Below are positions 45,494 through 55,879 of a stretch of DNA of 64,000 nt, in pieces. The DNA is from Eutypella sp. D-1 (lineage: Eukaryota > Ascomycota > Sordariomycetes > Xylariales > Diatrypaceae), in NCBI GenBank assembly GCA_023313575.1, contig JAJTTP010000003.1:1984001-2048000 (forward strand). The letters run 5' to 3'. The stretch's first letter is position 1. Every line of letters begins with the position of its first letter. The notes beneath the pieces are model-generated. The model was given only the letters and a program-made list of their open reading frames with translations. It searched no databases and had not been told where the DNA came from. The position numbers and the translations under genes are program-made.

Positions 45494-47092
45494 ACATCGC
45501 GATAAGGATTTTAAAAGATGACACTAACTTCCGCGTCCCGTCTCTTAGCATCTTGACGCTTATGACTATTATTTGCAGCATTTCCATACACATGTGTATA
45601 TACTTCTTATCTAGATACCTATCTCGTCTGGTCGATTGGGGCGTGGAAGTGATTGCGCTCTGTTTGTTTTCAAAAGCGCTACGCCCTTTCCCTGTCATCA
45701 TGCACGCCTAAATATAAGAGCGTCTATAGCCTGTCGTTTACCTCTGGGAAGAAGAACCGCCACGGAAGTCATTGGCGCCAGCAATAGATAGTACACGGGG
45801 GCTGGTTTTGTGCTAGGAGGTGCATATACAGATACGACGCACATAGACAGATCGGCAAATAGATGAATACGCGTAGGCGAATGGAAGAGGTATGCATATA
45901 ATCTACGAGTCTCTTCGCCGTATCTACTGCCGTATACACACATATATGCAGATAAACCGCGGTTTCTATACCGATATATAGCGCTCAAGGGATGGAATTT
46001 CGGTAAAGGCCACCCGCCTGAAGTCCATTCCTCAACCATCTCGTCCTTCCATATAAAATCTCATATCAGTACTATGAAAGGTGTGGGCGAGGTTACATTC
46101 CATGTCTGCGAACGGCAACTCGACTGGGCATGGTATCACGGCTTCTATCCATGGGGCAAGCCGGGCCCATAGATGTCGCACCGACTGCGCTTGCAGAAAA
46201 CATTTAAGCTCTCATCTCGGTGGGCTTGAGTTGAAATGACAACCCTCTCGACTACTTACACAATATCACATCACACACGTTACCGATGAAGTTTCAGTGA
46301 TAGCATTACATTATCGTCTTCTTTCCATTAATTACCTACTCGCCTCGCTTCCCACCTACCAACTCCCCTTTGTCGCTGCGGGTCGCCATCATATTGACGT
46401 AACGCGTGGTGCTAAGTTAAGTCGTGACAGCCGCCAGTCAGCCCCCCAAAAGGGCCAACTACAATTAGTCTGCTTCTAATCCCATTATCTCTCTCGCAAA
46501 AGAGCTTGCTAAGTAAAAAGAGGAGCAGCAGAAAGACAGTTGATACAATGATCAATGATCTCCTTACTCCCCTCCCCTGCCTTGCCATCTTTCTAACTAA
46601 TATCTTTCCTCTCTCGCTATATCTCTCCCCCTCTCATCCCTTTTCCATAGCCTTAGCCTCCTTCTGTCTCTCTACCTTCCCTTCAACGGCATCATCGCTT
46701 GCACATCCAATCACTTCGTTTGAACACGATCTCGTATCTCAGAGATCCTGTCCCACCGATGTTCTACTCTATAAAAAAACTCTTCTAATCCAAACTTCTC
46801 GAATTCGTTGCTCCTTTCTTTCTTCGACGGCGTCCAACCTATACATCCATCCAATCCGTCCCATCGTTCGTTCGATCCATTTCCATTTCTTGTGCTCGCG
46901 GGTTCGACTGGACCCGGGAAAGTTCTTTTTTTCAACAGGTTTTACAAAGATCATACGGGGAATAAAATAATAATAACACAAGCCGTTGACGATCAATAGA
47001 GTTCCAAAAGAATAAAACCAAGGCAAGAGACAGATTACAACAGAGTATAACTTTCCCGGGGTATCGTCTGCCGACTTAGAGGCGAAGCCGCC
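45494..47092. other. Intergenic between convergent phosphatase and MRN1-like genes
   Basis: 1.6 kb of 3' flanking sequence. T/C-rich stretches near 46,560-46,690 probably belong to the 3' UTR of the MRN1-like gene read from the other strand. No gene, repeat or RNA is recognised. Confidence 0.6.
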
Positions 47093-49489
47093 TCAGTTCG
47101 CAACCTCCTCTTCGACCCATCCGTTTAGGCCTCCCTGGATGGCGAGGCCGAGACCCGAACCCATACCGCCATAACTGGCCTGGTACTGGTGTCCTCTACG
47201 TTCGCCATCGGCCGGGGCACCAATTGGGCTGATGGGACTGTTTCCTCCGTTCTCGAAGCCCGGTGCGAAGGCGGGTAGGCTCACAGCGCGGTTGTGTTGT
47301 CCACGGGAGTTTACGGGCGCCAGCAGCCCACCGATGGTTGTCGCACCGGAAACAGCACCGTTAGCATTGATGCCGAAACCGTTGGAAATGCTGGCAGATT
47401 GTCCGTGACCAGGGATATGTCCTTGCTGCTGGCCGTCCATCGAGAGCTCGTTAGGGCTGGAAGACGCCGTGCCAAACAGCGCCGCTTGCTGCGAGGCGAG
47501 CAGGTGGTGTTGCTGCTGCTGCTGATGTTGGGCTTGCTGCGAAACGTGGTTCAAGTACATCGTCAGAGGGTTGTTTCCATTGGCGAACGAGTTCGAGTTG
47601 CCAGAAGTGGGCGACGTGGGATTAGTGGGTGAGTTACCATTCCCACTGCCGGCTGTTGGCGAAGGCACGCCTTCTCCTCGCGGAGACCCGCCCTGAAGCT
47701 GCCGTGGCTGGTTTCCGCAACGATCTTTGCCGAAGTTCACCTTAAACTTCTTGTAGTCATCCTTGCTTCGGATCGCTTCGATGGCTTTAATAGCATTCGC
47801 AATGTTGGTGAAGTTGACAAAAGCACAGCTCTTCTCGCGCAGCGTGTTAACAAGCTCGATCTCACCAAACTCGGAGAAGTCCTGTCGAAGTCTCTCCTCG
47901 GTCCAGGTCTCGTCCAGGTTACCAATGTAGACATTTCGCGAAGCACCACCGCTGACAGCCAAGGCGATCGCGGGCGGAAGGGCCCCGGAATGCTTTCCCC
48001 AGCCAATCTTGAGTCGTCGGTTGTGGATCATCAGACCCTGTAGGTTGCTCAAAGCGTAGAAGGAAGCAGCCGCCGTAGGATCAATGAAAGTGACGAAGCA
48101 GATGTGCTTATCGGGAATGTACCTGATGTGGTGAAGCAGTCCACCTCGTACAACGTTGCAGATTTCCTCAATCGTGGTCTCGGGGTGAATGTTACCCAAA
48201 TAAATGGTCCGGTTGCCAAGATTGTTGATGCCGCCAGCCGTGGTCGCCACTGCGGCGGCGGCAACAGACTGTTGAGCAAGAGCACTGGAAATGATGTCTC
48301 GGTCCTGGCCCGTCAGCATATGCGCATGCCCAGGGGCAATGCCGAGATACTGGGCAGCATTTTGCTGCTGAGTCTTCGACACATAGGCACAACGGTCTTT
48401 TCCGTAGTACACGCGACGGGGAGTCTGCCACTTGGCTTCTTGGGGCAATTGCTGGACAGCCTTCATGGCATGCGCGATAGACAAGAAGTGAACAAAGGCG
48501 ATGTTCTTCTCCTTGACGATCTTAATGGTGTCGATGGCGCCAAACTTGCCGAGATCCTCCCGAATCTCCTCTTCAGTGACCTCTTCCGGGAGGTTTCCGA
48601 GGTACACATTTCGAGAAGCCCCGGATTGTTGAACCGCAAGCGCGACAGACGTCGGAACTTGGGAAGGCTTTCCCCAGCCAATCTTGACGTCTTGCCCCTT
48701 GATGCACAGCTTCTTCAGGATAGCGTCAGAGTGGAAATGGGTGGCCGCGTTTGCATCAAGGAAAGAGATGAAAGCGCAGTTCTTGTCGGGCAGCAGGCGG
48801 ACGGATTCGATCTGTCCACTCCTCACGTGGCCGAGAATCTCTTCCGCGGGCGTATCCGGAGGAATGTTGCCAAGGTAGACCGTCCTGCTTGTTCCCGTAA
48901 CGATACCCGAGCTCATTGCAGTTGGCGAGGTTGGCTGCATCTGCATCTGGCCGCCCATGTTGTTGTAAGTGCCGGTCGGGGACTGCGGCCCAGAGAAGAA
49001 CTGGGGAGCGCCATAGGTCGAGGGTGAAACCATAGCCTGGTATGCCTGCGGAGACATGTTCTGCTGAACCGGGCTAGAAACACCATTCTGCTGCTGCTGA
49101 CCATTGTGCTGGCCATGTTGCTGCTGGAAAGCCTGGATGTTTTGGAACTGGGGGCTACCGAAAGCGGCCGGGCTTCCAGGCTGAAAGGGGCTACCAAGCA
49201 AAAGCTGTGAGGGAAGCAAGGGCGTGAATTGCATATCGAAAGCGGTGCCTGGAGTGGCCATGTCATGAGCGCCAGCAGGGACAGCGGACTGCTGATTCAT
49301 CTGCTGGGTGTTGATCGAAGGGATATTCCCCCGGCGCGGGTGCCTGTCAGCAAATCCGACAACGTTCGAAGTGAAAGCACCGTGCGAGAAGCCGGTGTCG
49401 CTGGTGGATGGCTTAGATGTGTGGCCAAACCGACCATTTGGGCCGGCCGCGGGGCCGGTTGGAATAGCAGAGCCTGCGTGATCCTGCAT
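47093..49489 (-). CDS. MRN1: Four-RRM RNA-binding protein, Mrn1/Nrd1 family
   Basis: The ATG at 49489 ([12 protein letters not shown]) gives 798 residues in one exon. The frame stays open upstream to 49633, but that part is hydrophobic and unlike the family, and a TCTCAG acceptor lies one base before the ATG, so a leader intron is likely. The N-terminal ~195 residues are Gln/Ser/Pro rich. Four RRMs follow at ~200-272, 291-365, 426-500 and 517-592. Their RNP2 motifs are TVYLGNI, NVYLGNL, TIYLGNI and NVYIGNL, and the RNP1-like strands include NCAFISF, NIAFVHF and CAFVNF. Each odd domain ends in a KIGWGK motif. This alternation is the hallmark of budding yeast Mrn1 and fission yeast Nrd1, which bind mRNAs, localise to stress granules and restrain differentiation or control cell-wall and cytokinesis mRNAs. 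The C-terminus is Gln/Asn/Gly-rich and prion-like. Confidence 0.88.
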   Translation of the reverse strand: MQDHAGSAIPTGPAAGPNGRFGHTSKPSTSDTGFSHGAFTSNVVGFADRHPRRGNIPSINTQQMNQQSAVPAGAHDMATPGTAFDMQFTPLLPSQLLLGSPFQPGSPAAFGSPQFQNIQAFQQQHGQHNGQQQQNGVSSPVQQNMSPQAYQAMVSPSTYGAPQFFSGPQSPTGTYNNMGGQMQMQPTSPTAMSSGIVTGTSRTVYLGNIPPDTPAEEILGHVRSGQIESVRLLPDKNCAFISFLDANAATHFHSDAILKKLCIKGQDVKIGWGKPSQVPTSVALAVQQSGASRNVYLGNLPEEVTEEEIREDLGKFGAIDTIKIVKEKNIAFVHFLSIAHAMKAVQQLPQEAKWQTPRRVYYGKDRCAYVSKTQQQNAAQYLGIAPGHAHMLTGQDRDIISSALAQQSVAAAAVATTAGGINNLGNRTIYLGNIHPETTIEEICNVVRGGLLHHIRYIPDKHICFVTFIDPTAAASFYALSNLQGLMIHNRRLKIGWGKHSGALPPAIALAVSGGASRNVYIGNLDETWTEERLRQDFSEFGEIELVNTLREKSCAFVNFTNIANAIKAIEAIRSKDDYKKFKVNFGKDRCGNQPRQLQGGSPRGEGVPSPTAGSGNGNSPTNPTSPTSGNSNSFANGNNPLTMYLNHVSQQAQHQQQQQHHLLASQQAALFGTASSSPNELSMDGQQQGHIPGHGQSASISNGFGINANGAVSGATTIGGLLAPVNSRGQHNRAVSLPAFAPGFENGGNSPISPIGAPADGERRGHQYQASYGGMGSGLGLAIQGGLNGWVEEEVAN

Positions 49490-52400
49490 CCTGAGAAGAT
49501 GAGGGGGGACAAGGTTGCCCCGTGAATTGTGGGATAAAACCGCCGTTTTGAAATAATTAAACGTGCCCTGGAGTAGGCACAGAAAACAAATGTATGAAGT
49601 GAGCCTGAAGTTCGACAAGCTCACAAATAGCAAAGCGGAGCGCGTTAATTACAAAGTGTTTTCAAAATAGGAGAAGCTGCACAACTCGAAATTCAGCCAG
49701 ACAAAAACTAGGCGAACACAACAGCGGTTCTCACTTCCGAGGCGAAAGTAGGAGCAAAGCTGTTCTCGAAGACGGAGACAGAACACGGTTCAAAAAAAAG
49801 CCACCGACGATGATGCCACAAGTACTCCGAGGTAGCGAAGAGTGCACAGGATAATGACAAGCTAGTATCGTGCGGTTTGAGGTTGACGACAGGTAGAATG
49901 GCAGGATATCTTGCTTCAATGAATTCGGGTTCGATTGTCTCCTTTGACTCTTTCTCCACGGTCAGATAAGGTGATCCGGTCCGGGCACGTCGAACAAAGG
50001 TGAAGGCAGATATGATCCTCCAAAGGCGATCAATTGGAAAGGCCAGAAACGAAAAGTCGCGAGAAATAAATGTACAGCAACGCTTTGTCCCAGGCTTTTT
50101 TCAAAGTTCGAATACGCGTGTAATATGCGAGTAAGATGAAAGCTATGATGAGAAAGCTAGCACAGTGCACTTCGGGTTACGCGGTACGGGTGTTTTGCGG
50201 CTGTCGGTCTGGTCTGGCGCAAAATGTCACGATGTACGATGCAAGATGTGCGATGATTGTAGCTGGGGATAAATCGCAAAATCCTGGAGCTTCCAAGAAT
50301 ATTATAAGGAAAGATATTAGTCAACGCGAGTTGATAGAATGAATGGAACTGGAGTTAAAAGCTTTAGGTAGTCGCAATCCCATAAAGGAATAGGGATGTG
50401 AGGCTTTTAAAAGAGTAATAATAATAGAGCGGTGATCAAAGTGAAGGATCCGGATAAGTATATATAAAGCGGAACGAGGATAGAGGCTGCAGGGGAGGTG
50501 GGAAGCAGGAGACAGGAGAGAGGAATCGGTAGTTAGGATGAGTTAGGAGGAGGCGGCGGAAGAGGTGTGTATAACAGGTATACAAGAGGTATAAGAGGTG
50601 TAAGAGGTGTAAGGGGTATAGTGGAAGAAGAGATAGAGAGAAAGTTGATGTCAGTCGAACAAGAACACAAAGTCCAACGACGAGAACGGGCAACTGTCAA
50701 CTGACTAACTGTCGAATAACTAGAAGGAGAGAAGAGAGAATAATAGAATAGCGAAAGTAGGGGAAAGAAAAAAAAAACTAGGGAGTGAAAAGAAGGGGAC
50801 AAGACGAGACGAGACGACCCAATGGTACGTGCTGTTTGGAAAGGGTCGAAGGGTCGAGCACGAACATTTTCGGTAAAGGAGTTAGTTGAGAGAGAGAGGC
50901 AAAGAGTAAGAGACGGGGAGATAGAAGAGGAGACCTGAAAATGGAGACTTTTGGGACTGACAAGAACTGTCAAGAACTGACAGAAACTGATAAAAAGTGA
51001 CAAGACTGGAGACATGGGCAACAGGGCTGCTGCTGGGCAAGCTGGGCTAACTGGCCAGACTGGGCAATGGCTTTTTTGCTGGACACCTGGGCCATCCGGG
51101 CCATCTGGACCATCTGGGAGTGTGAGAAAAGAAGCCCTTGTAAAAAAGCCCTTGGCCTTGGCCCCTTGTACAATAATAGTAGGAAAGTTATGTAGCTCCT
51201 GATGTAGTGTAGCTCCTGAAGCCCTGGGGAAGAAGGGGACATTGGACATTGGCAGATTGGCATGATTGACAGTGATTGGGGGACCTGAAAGGGCGGGATA
51301 AAAAAGAAAGACTGGGGTTCCCTGGGCGTGAATTACCAAATTTGGTCAAATGGGGGTAGGAATTAGATACGCTAAGTTAAATGAGTTCAGTCAGTCAGGG
51401 TACATAACTCCATACTAGTAGTAAGTAATATTCATTCAGGGGATAAAGAGATTCCAGGATAATTCGATTGATTCTGCAGAGACGGGTCTTGTCTGCCTAC
51501 CATACCACCACACCACCATAACACCCACCGTTACCTAATACCCGACACCTATTGCCTCGTAATATGCGTAATTGAGAGCCTACTTATGTAGTACTAGCCT
51601 ACCTAAGTACTTTACTAAGTCTACCTCTCTCCTCTCAGTATGTGGTTATTAAGCCATGCTAGTGTCCTGTAATTACATATTTGCATAACTACCTCAAAGA
51701 TACATACCTACCTATCTAGGAATGTAAGTACCTAGGTAGGGTAGATAGACATGTACCAGGGCCGCCAGGGTGTGTATGTATACACAAAAATGTAATGTAG
51801 GTACTCTATAAAACATAGGAAACATACGGCTACTTACCTAAATGCACTATATATACCATAGTATGTAGGTACGATTATATGGTCCAATCAGTCAACCTGA
51901 CAGGAAGCCATGTTGTCAGGTCTGGCAGGTTCAATGTTGCAACTTGACTTGCCATTTGCCAGGCCAGGCACGGGAAACAGAAAACGGAAAATAGGGGACC
52001 TGTCTTGACTTATCCCTGTCAAGCTTGTCTACCCATCTATAAGTCTGTTCCTGCTTAGGGGTTAGCGGCTACCACCTCCTAATGTATTGGCGGTCGGGTG
52101 TACCTACATAAGTACTATGTAGATAGACAGGTTAGACCGGGATAGTTAAGTGTGTACCTGCGCCGGCGCCAACCCTTTTTTTTTGAGAAAGAGAAGGTTA
52201 ACTAACTTTAACCCCTGGACGGCGACCCTGCTTATGCCCTGGCAGCCTGGCATCCATGGATCCCCTCAAACACGCGACTTCATCCCGTTTAACCTCCAGC
52301 CAGCAACCATTCATATCTTATGGAGGCACTAATTATGTTCGGTCCACCCCTAATGAGCACCTAATGATTATGACACGACTACGGAGTATGGGCAATGCTC

Positions 52401-53892
52401 TTGTATAGATAAATACGTACATACTGATGTACTGATGAAGGCACATATGTACTAGGAAGAAGCTGGATGGTGATATAAGATTATTCCAGGCCCGTTGGGG
52501 AATATTGATTGGAAATTTAACCGGGAGAGAGGTAAAGACGTTCGTTCATATTACCTACATATAAGAACATTGGTACAATTCCGAGCCAAATGATTCACAT
52601 AACATTACCTACGAGGTAACTATGTAGATTGCACGCAGTACGAATAAAAAAAAGGTGCTTGGCAGGTCTTGGGAACACGGTCCCTTCTTACATACTACTT
52701 CGTACATTAGTGCTAATGCATCCTCCCGAGGCCTGGGCCTTCAGTTCAGTTCAGGGTAAGGGTAGGAAAGACGTAACGTCAGAACCAAATTTACACACAT
52801 ATATCTACGCAGGTAGTTTAATAATATCATCGTCGTCTTACAAACAGTAACCCCATACGATATACTTCTTGAGTGTGAGTGTGTGTGTGCGCGCGCGCGC
52901 GCGCGTGTGTTTCTTCGGTCTCAGACAGCTAAAGAAAACTGCCCACTAATTAACAATATCTGAACTGAGGTGCGAGCGCAATATTATAACGCACGAAATC
53001 GCAACAGATCCCGCGAACCGCCAGGAAGGAAAAAAAAACAACAAAAAAAACACGGGCCTTGAAACGCAGTGCAGTAGTAAGTCTATCTGTTGCCCGCCGG
53101 GGCATTGGATTCAGTACGAGACACGCGACGCGGGACACACACACTCCAGTTAGTCGATTGCCCGTCGCACCAAGCGAGGATATGTGACTTGCATTGATTC
53201 CATACCATCACCGGCAGCGTAACCCGAACTTGTCGCGCTCGCCAGACGGGTTAAAATAACCGGGTGTCGGTTACACCCGAGAGCTTCTTCCAGGCGCCAT
53301 GCGGAGCTCCTCCCGTTGGTTGTACTCGGAGTGCGCGGCCGAGAAGTCGTGGCCAGAACTCACATAGGGTTCATGCCAGCCGAACCTGCTGGTGCGTTTA
53401 AAGATGTGGGTTCAGGACGGCAATTTAGGGGGCAATGGCCTTCCCAAACACATTTGAAGTTTTCTGCGTAAAACGACGCTCTATCCCAACATCACCACAC
53501 TAATAACTATCACGATGTGGAGCAATGGCACGGACAAGCCGCCAGTCTGTCAGAGACGCACACATACATACCTATGTATGTAGGCAGTTTGCCCTTGATA
53601 ACGGCTCGCAAGGCGGTTTCTAGAGGCGGATACTGTTTCATTAACCACTGTACGCCCCTCCTACTCACAACAAATTCGCTAGCAACCCCGAAGCCCTTAA
53701 CACAACTTTTATATACCTACATATATCCAGCCAGCCTACATGGAGCAGGAGTCACCAGCTCCTCTCGTCTCGTCCCGTCTCATGGTTGGCCAACCGCGAT
53801 AACCCAATGCACGCCAGCTTTTGTTTTACCGCCGTTCTATGTACCCCCCTGATTCCCAACAGCAACCAAGCGCTCGCCACCCGTCACCGCTC
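49490..53892. other. Long (~4.4 kb) promoter/leader region of the MRN1-like gene and downstream region of the ureohydrolase
   Basis: No gene is supported. On the reverse strand the first ~1.8 kb is strongly pyrimidine rich (purine rich as written, about 50,430-51,010), as expected of a long fungal leader. A 268-codon reverse frame here (51339-50533) is low-complexity and rejected. The stretch 51,500-51,900 is dense in TACCTA/TAGGTA words with an exact TACCTAGGTA at 51729-51738. TACGGAGTA is at 52380-52388. An alternating purine-pyrimidine tract is at 52879-52910. Confidence 0.55.
52879..52910. repeat. Alternating GT/GC tract (potential Z-DNA)
   Basis: A run of GTGTGTGTGT followed by GCGCGCGCGCGCGCGC and GTGTGT: 32 bases of strict purine-pyrimidine alternation with a GC core. 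Confidence 0.9.
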
Positions 53893-55879
53893 CTACAGCT
53901 CGTCCTTGGCGTCGTCCCCCGCGCCCTCCGGCACGGCCCGCGGAGCGCCCCTGCCTTCCTCCTTAGCGCCCCTCTTGACCATGCTAGTGAGGACCTCAAA
54001 GACGACCTGGGCGGCGGCAAGGGCGGTCTCCTCCCCGGCGCCCTGGTAAGCGGGGGCGACCTCGACGACGTCGGCGCCGACGAGGTTGAGGCCCTCGACG
54101 CCGCGGAGGACGCGGATGAGCTCGCGCGTCGACCAGCCGCCGGGCTCGGGGGTGCCCGTACCGGGTGCGAACGCCGGGTCCAGCACGTCGATGTCCACCG
54201 AGAGGTAGACCGGGTCCTCGGTGCCGAGCAGCTCCATGATGCGCGCCGCGACCGCCGTCGCGCCCTCGTCGTCCATCTCCTCGCCCGACCCCAGCCGCTC
54301 CCAGTTCTGAGCCGTGTCGTCCTCCAGGTCCTCCCATCCGGTGCCCGACAGCCGCGTCCGCAGCCCCGCGTGTACCGACGGCTTCGAGCTCGAGTTCGCT
54401 AGCAGGCCTTCCTGCCCCGCCAGCCAGAACACTGCAATATTGTTAGTCCACTTGAGACTTGCTTTCGTGCACCCCATCCCGCGCAGAGTAGCGGGCGTGG
54501 TCGGATTCCTTGGGGCGCATTCCCATTGATGGGGGCCCTCGTCCTCCGCAGCGACTGGTCCACATGTCGGAGGTTTCAAGGAGCCAAGAGACTAACAGGG
54601 TAACGCCCCAAGAAGTACTCAAGTAGAAACTCCCAGAAGAAGGGGTGCAAAGAAGAGGGGGGAAAAGACACAACTCACTAGACCCGTGATTAAACTGCGC
54701 CTGCTCCGACTCCCAGGAGCTAGGGTACTTGGAGGGATGCCAGGTGTCGAGGTGAGCGTCGAAGTGCAGAACGCGGACGGGACCATGGACCTTGTTAAGG
54801 GCGCGGAGGGCGGGCAGGGAGAGGCTGTGGTCGCCACCGAGGGTGATGATGCGGGGGGGCAGGCCGCCCTCGCCCGGAAGCGTCGCGGGGGGTCGCGCCC
54901 CGAGCTCTTCGTACGCCGTGCTCATTTGCCGCAGCGCCAGCGCGTTGTCCATCGGCGTCACCGGGATGTCGCCGCAGTCTAGGATCCGCGCCCACCCCAT
55001 GTACGGGTTGATGCCCGCCCGCATGTTGAACCCCCGGTATGTCATCTGCCGCGCCGAGGCGGCGCGGATCGCCCGCGGCCCGAAGCGTGCACCTGGTTTT
55101 CGGAACCCAAACTTAGTTAGCAAGCCCAGGCCCGGCACGCATGATTTTCCCGTAATACCCCTTCAAGACAGCCGCATCCACCCGCAGCGAAGGACGGGCC
55201 CAAGCCAGCAATTTTTCGCTTCTTTTCTCCCCCTGGGTATAGGTAGGTCAACCTTACCGGGACGATAGCTGACGGCGGTGTCGAACGGGGCCCCGACGAT
55301 GGCGATGTCGTAGAGCTCGGATGGCGTCGTCAGGCACCTCACGTACTTGAGGTGGGCGTAGGTCGAGATGCCGCTGAAAGACCACTATAGACAGACAAAA
55401 ACGCGACTCGTTAGCCGGATAGTTCTAGGCGGTGATATGGACCGGATCGCAGGTACGATGCTTCACTCGAAGTTTGTCCCCACAAATCCTTGCCCCCCCT
55501 CCCCCCGATTCCTCCGGAGTTCCAGCGCAACGTCGGAGGGAACCCCCGGTTTCCCTCCCACACATCCCCTTCTCTACTCCGACTTGACTCCGGGGACGCA
55601 GTGCCCCCTTGACTACCGCACTGGCCTCCTCCGCCCGTCCTTCCCATCTTCACAATCGAAAGGGGAGCATAATAATACATGACGACCAGAATAAGGGAGA
55701 AAGGGGGTTGGCAGTTGGGCGTGGAAAGGGCTTACATCGACACCCCACTTCCTCTCGAGGGCATCGAGCTCCGCCTGGGTCCACTCGCGCGGCGGCGCGC
55801 CGTGGTCCGAGCAAGCGCGCACGAGTCCGGCGGCGGCGCCGCAGGCCCACACGAGCCGGAGGACCTCCGCGGGTCTCAT
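53893..55879 (-). CDS. Ureohydrolase (agmatinase/guanidinobutyrase family), apparently secreted or vesicular
   Basis: Four exons on the reverse strand, 55879-55736, 55384-55258, 55092-54679 and 54431-53893, give 407 residues. The donors are GTAAGC, GTAAGG and GTGAGT, the last intron has a CTAAC branch site, and all phases close. All manganese ligands of the arginase/agmatinase fold are present: His179 in GGDHS, Asp202/His204/Asp206 in DAHLD, and Asp308/Asp310 in SVDIDVLDP. Other family motifs are [23 protein letters not shown] and GTPEPGGWS. These enzymes hydrolyse guanidino compounds (agmatine, guanidinobutyrate and others) to urea plus an amine. The N-terminus ([20 protein letters not shown]) looks like a signal peptide, as in a known group of filamentous-fungal paralogues. 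The substrate is not fixed by sequence. The last ~25 residues are charged and disordered and end KDEL, the classical ER-retrieval signal (sequence seen; function inferred). Confidence 0.88.

Noticed and set aside
46905..46922. TTCGA-containing stem-like sequence suggestive of a tRNA T-arm
   Set aside because: The loop and stem lengths do not fit a tRNA, and no A-box, anticodon arm or acceptor stem is found around it.
48104..49027. 307-codon forward frame opposite the MRN1-like gene
   Set aside because: Antisense to four clear RRM domains; no domain or splice support.
50533..51339. 268-codon reverse frame upstream of the MRN1-like gene
   Set aside because: Extreme Ser/Leu/Pro/Phe bias from a pyrimidine-rich leader; no domain, and it covers simple repeats.
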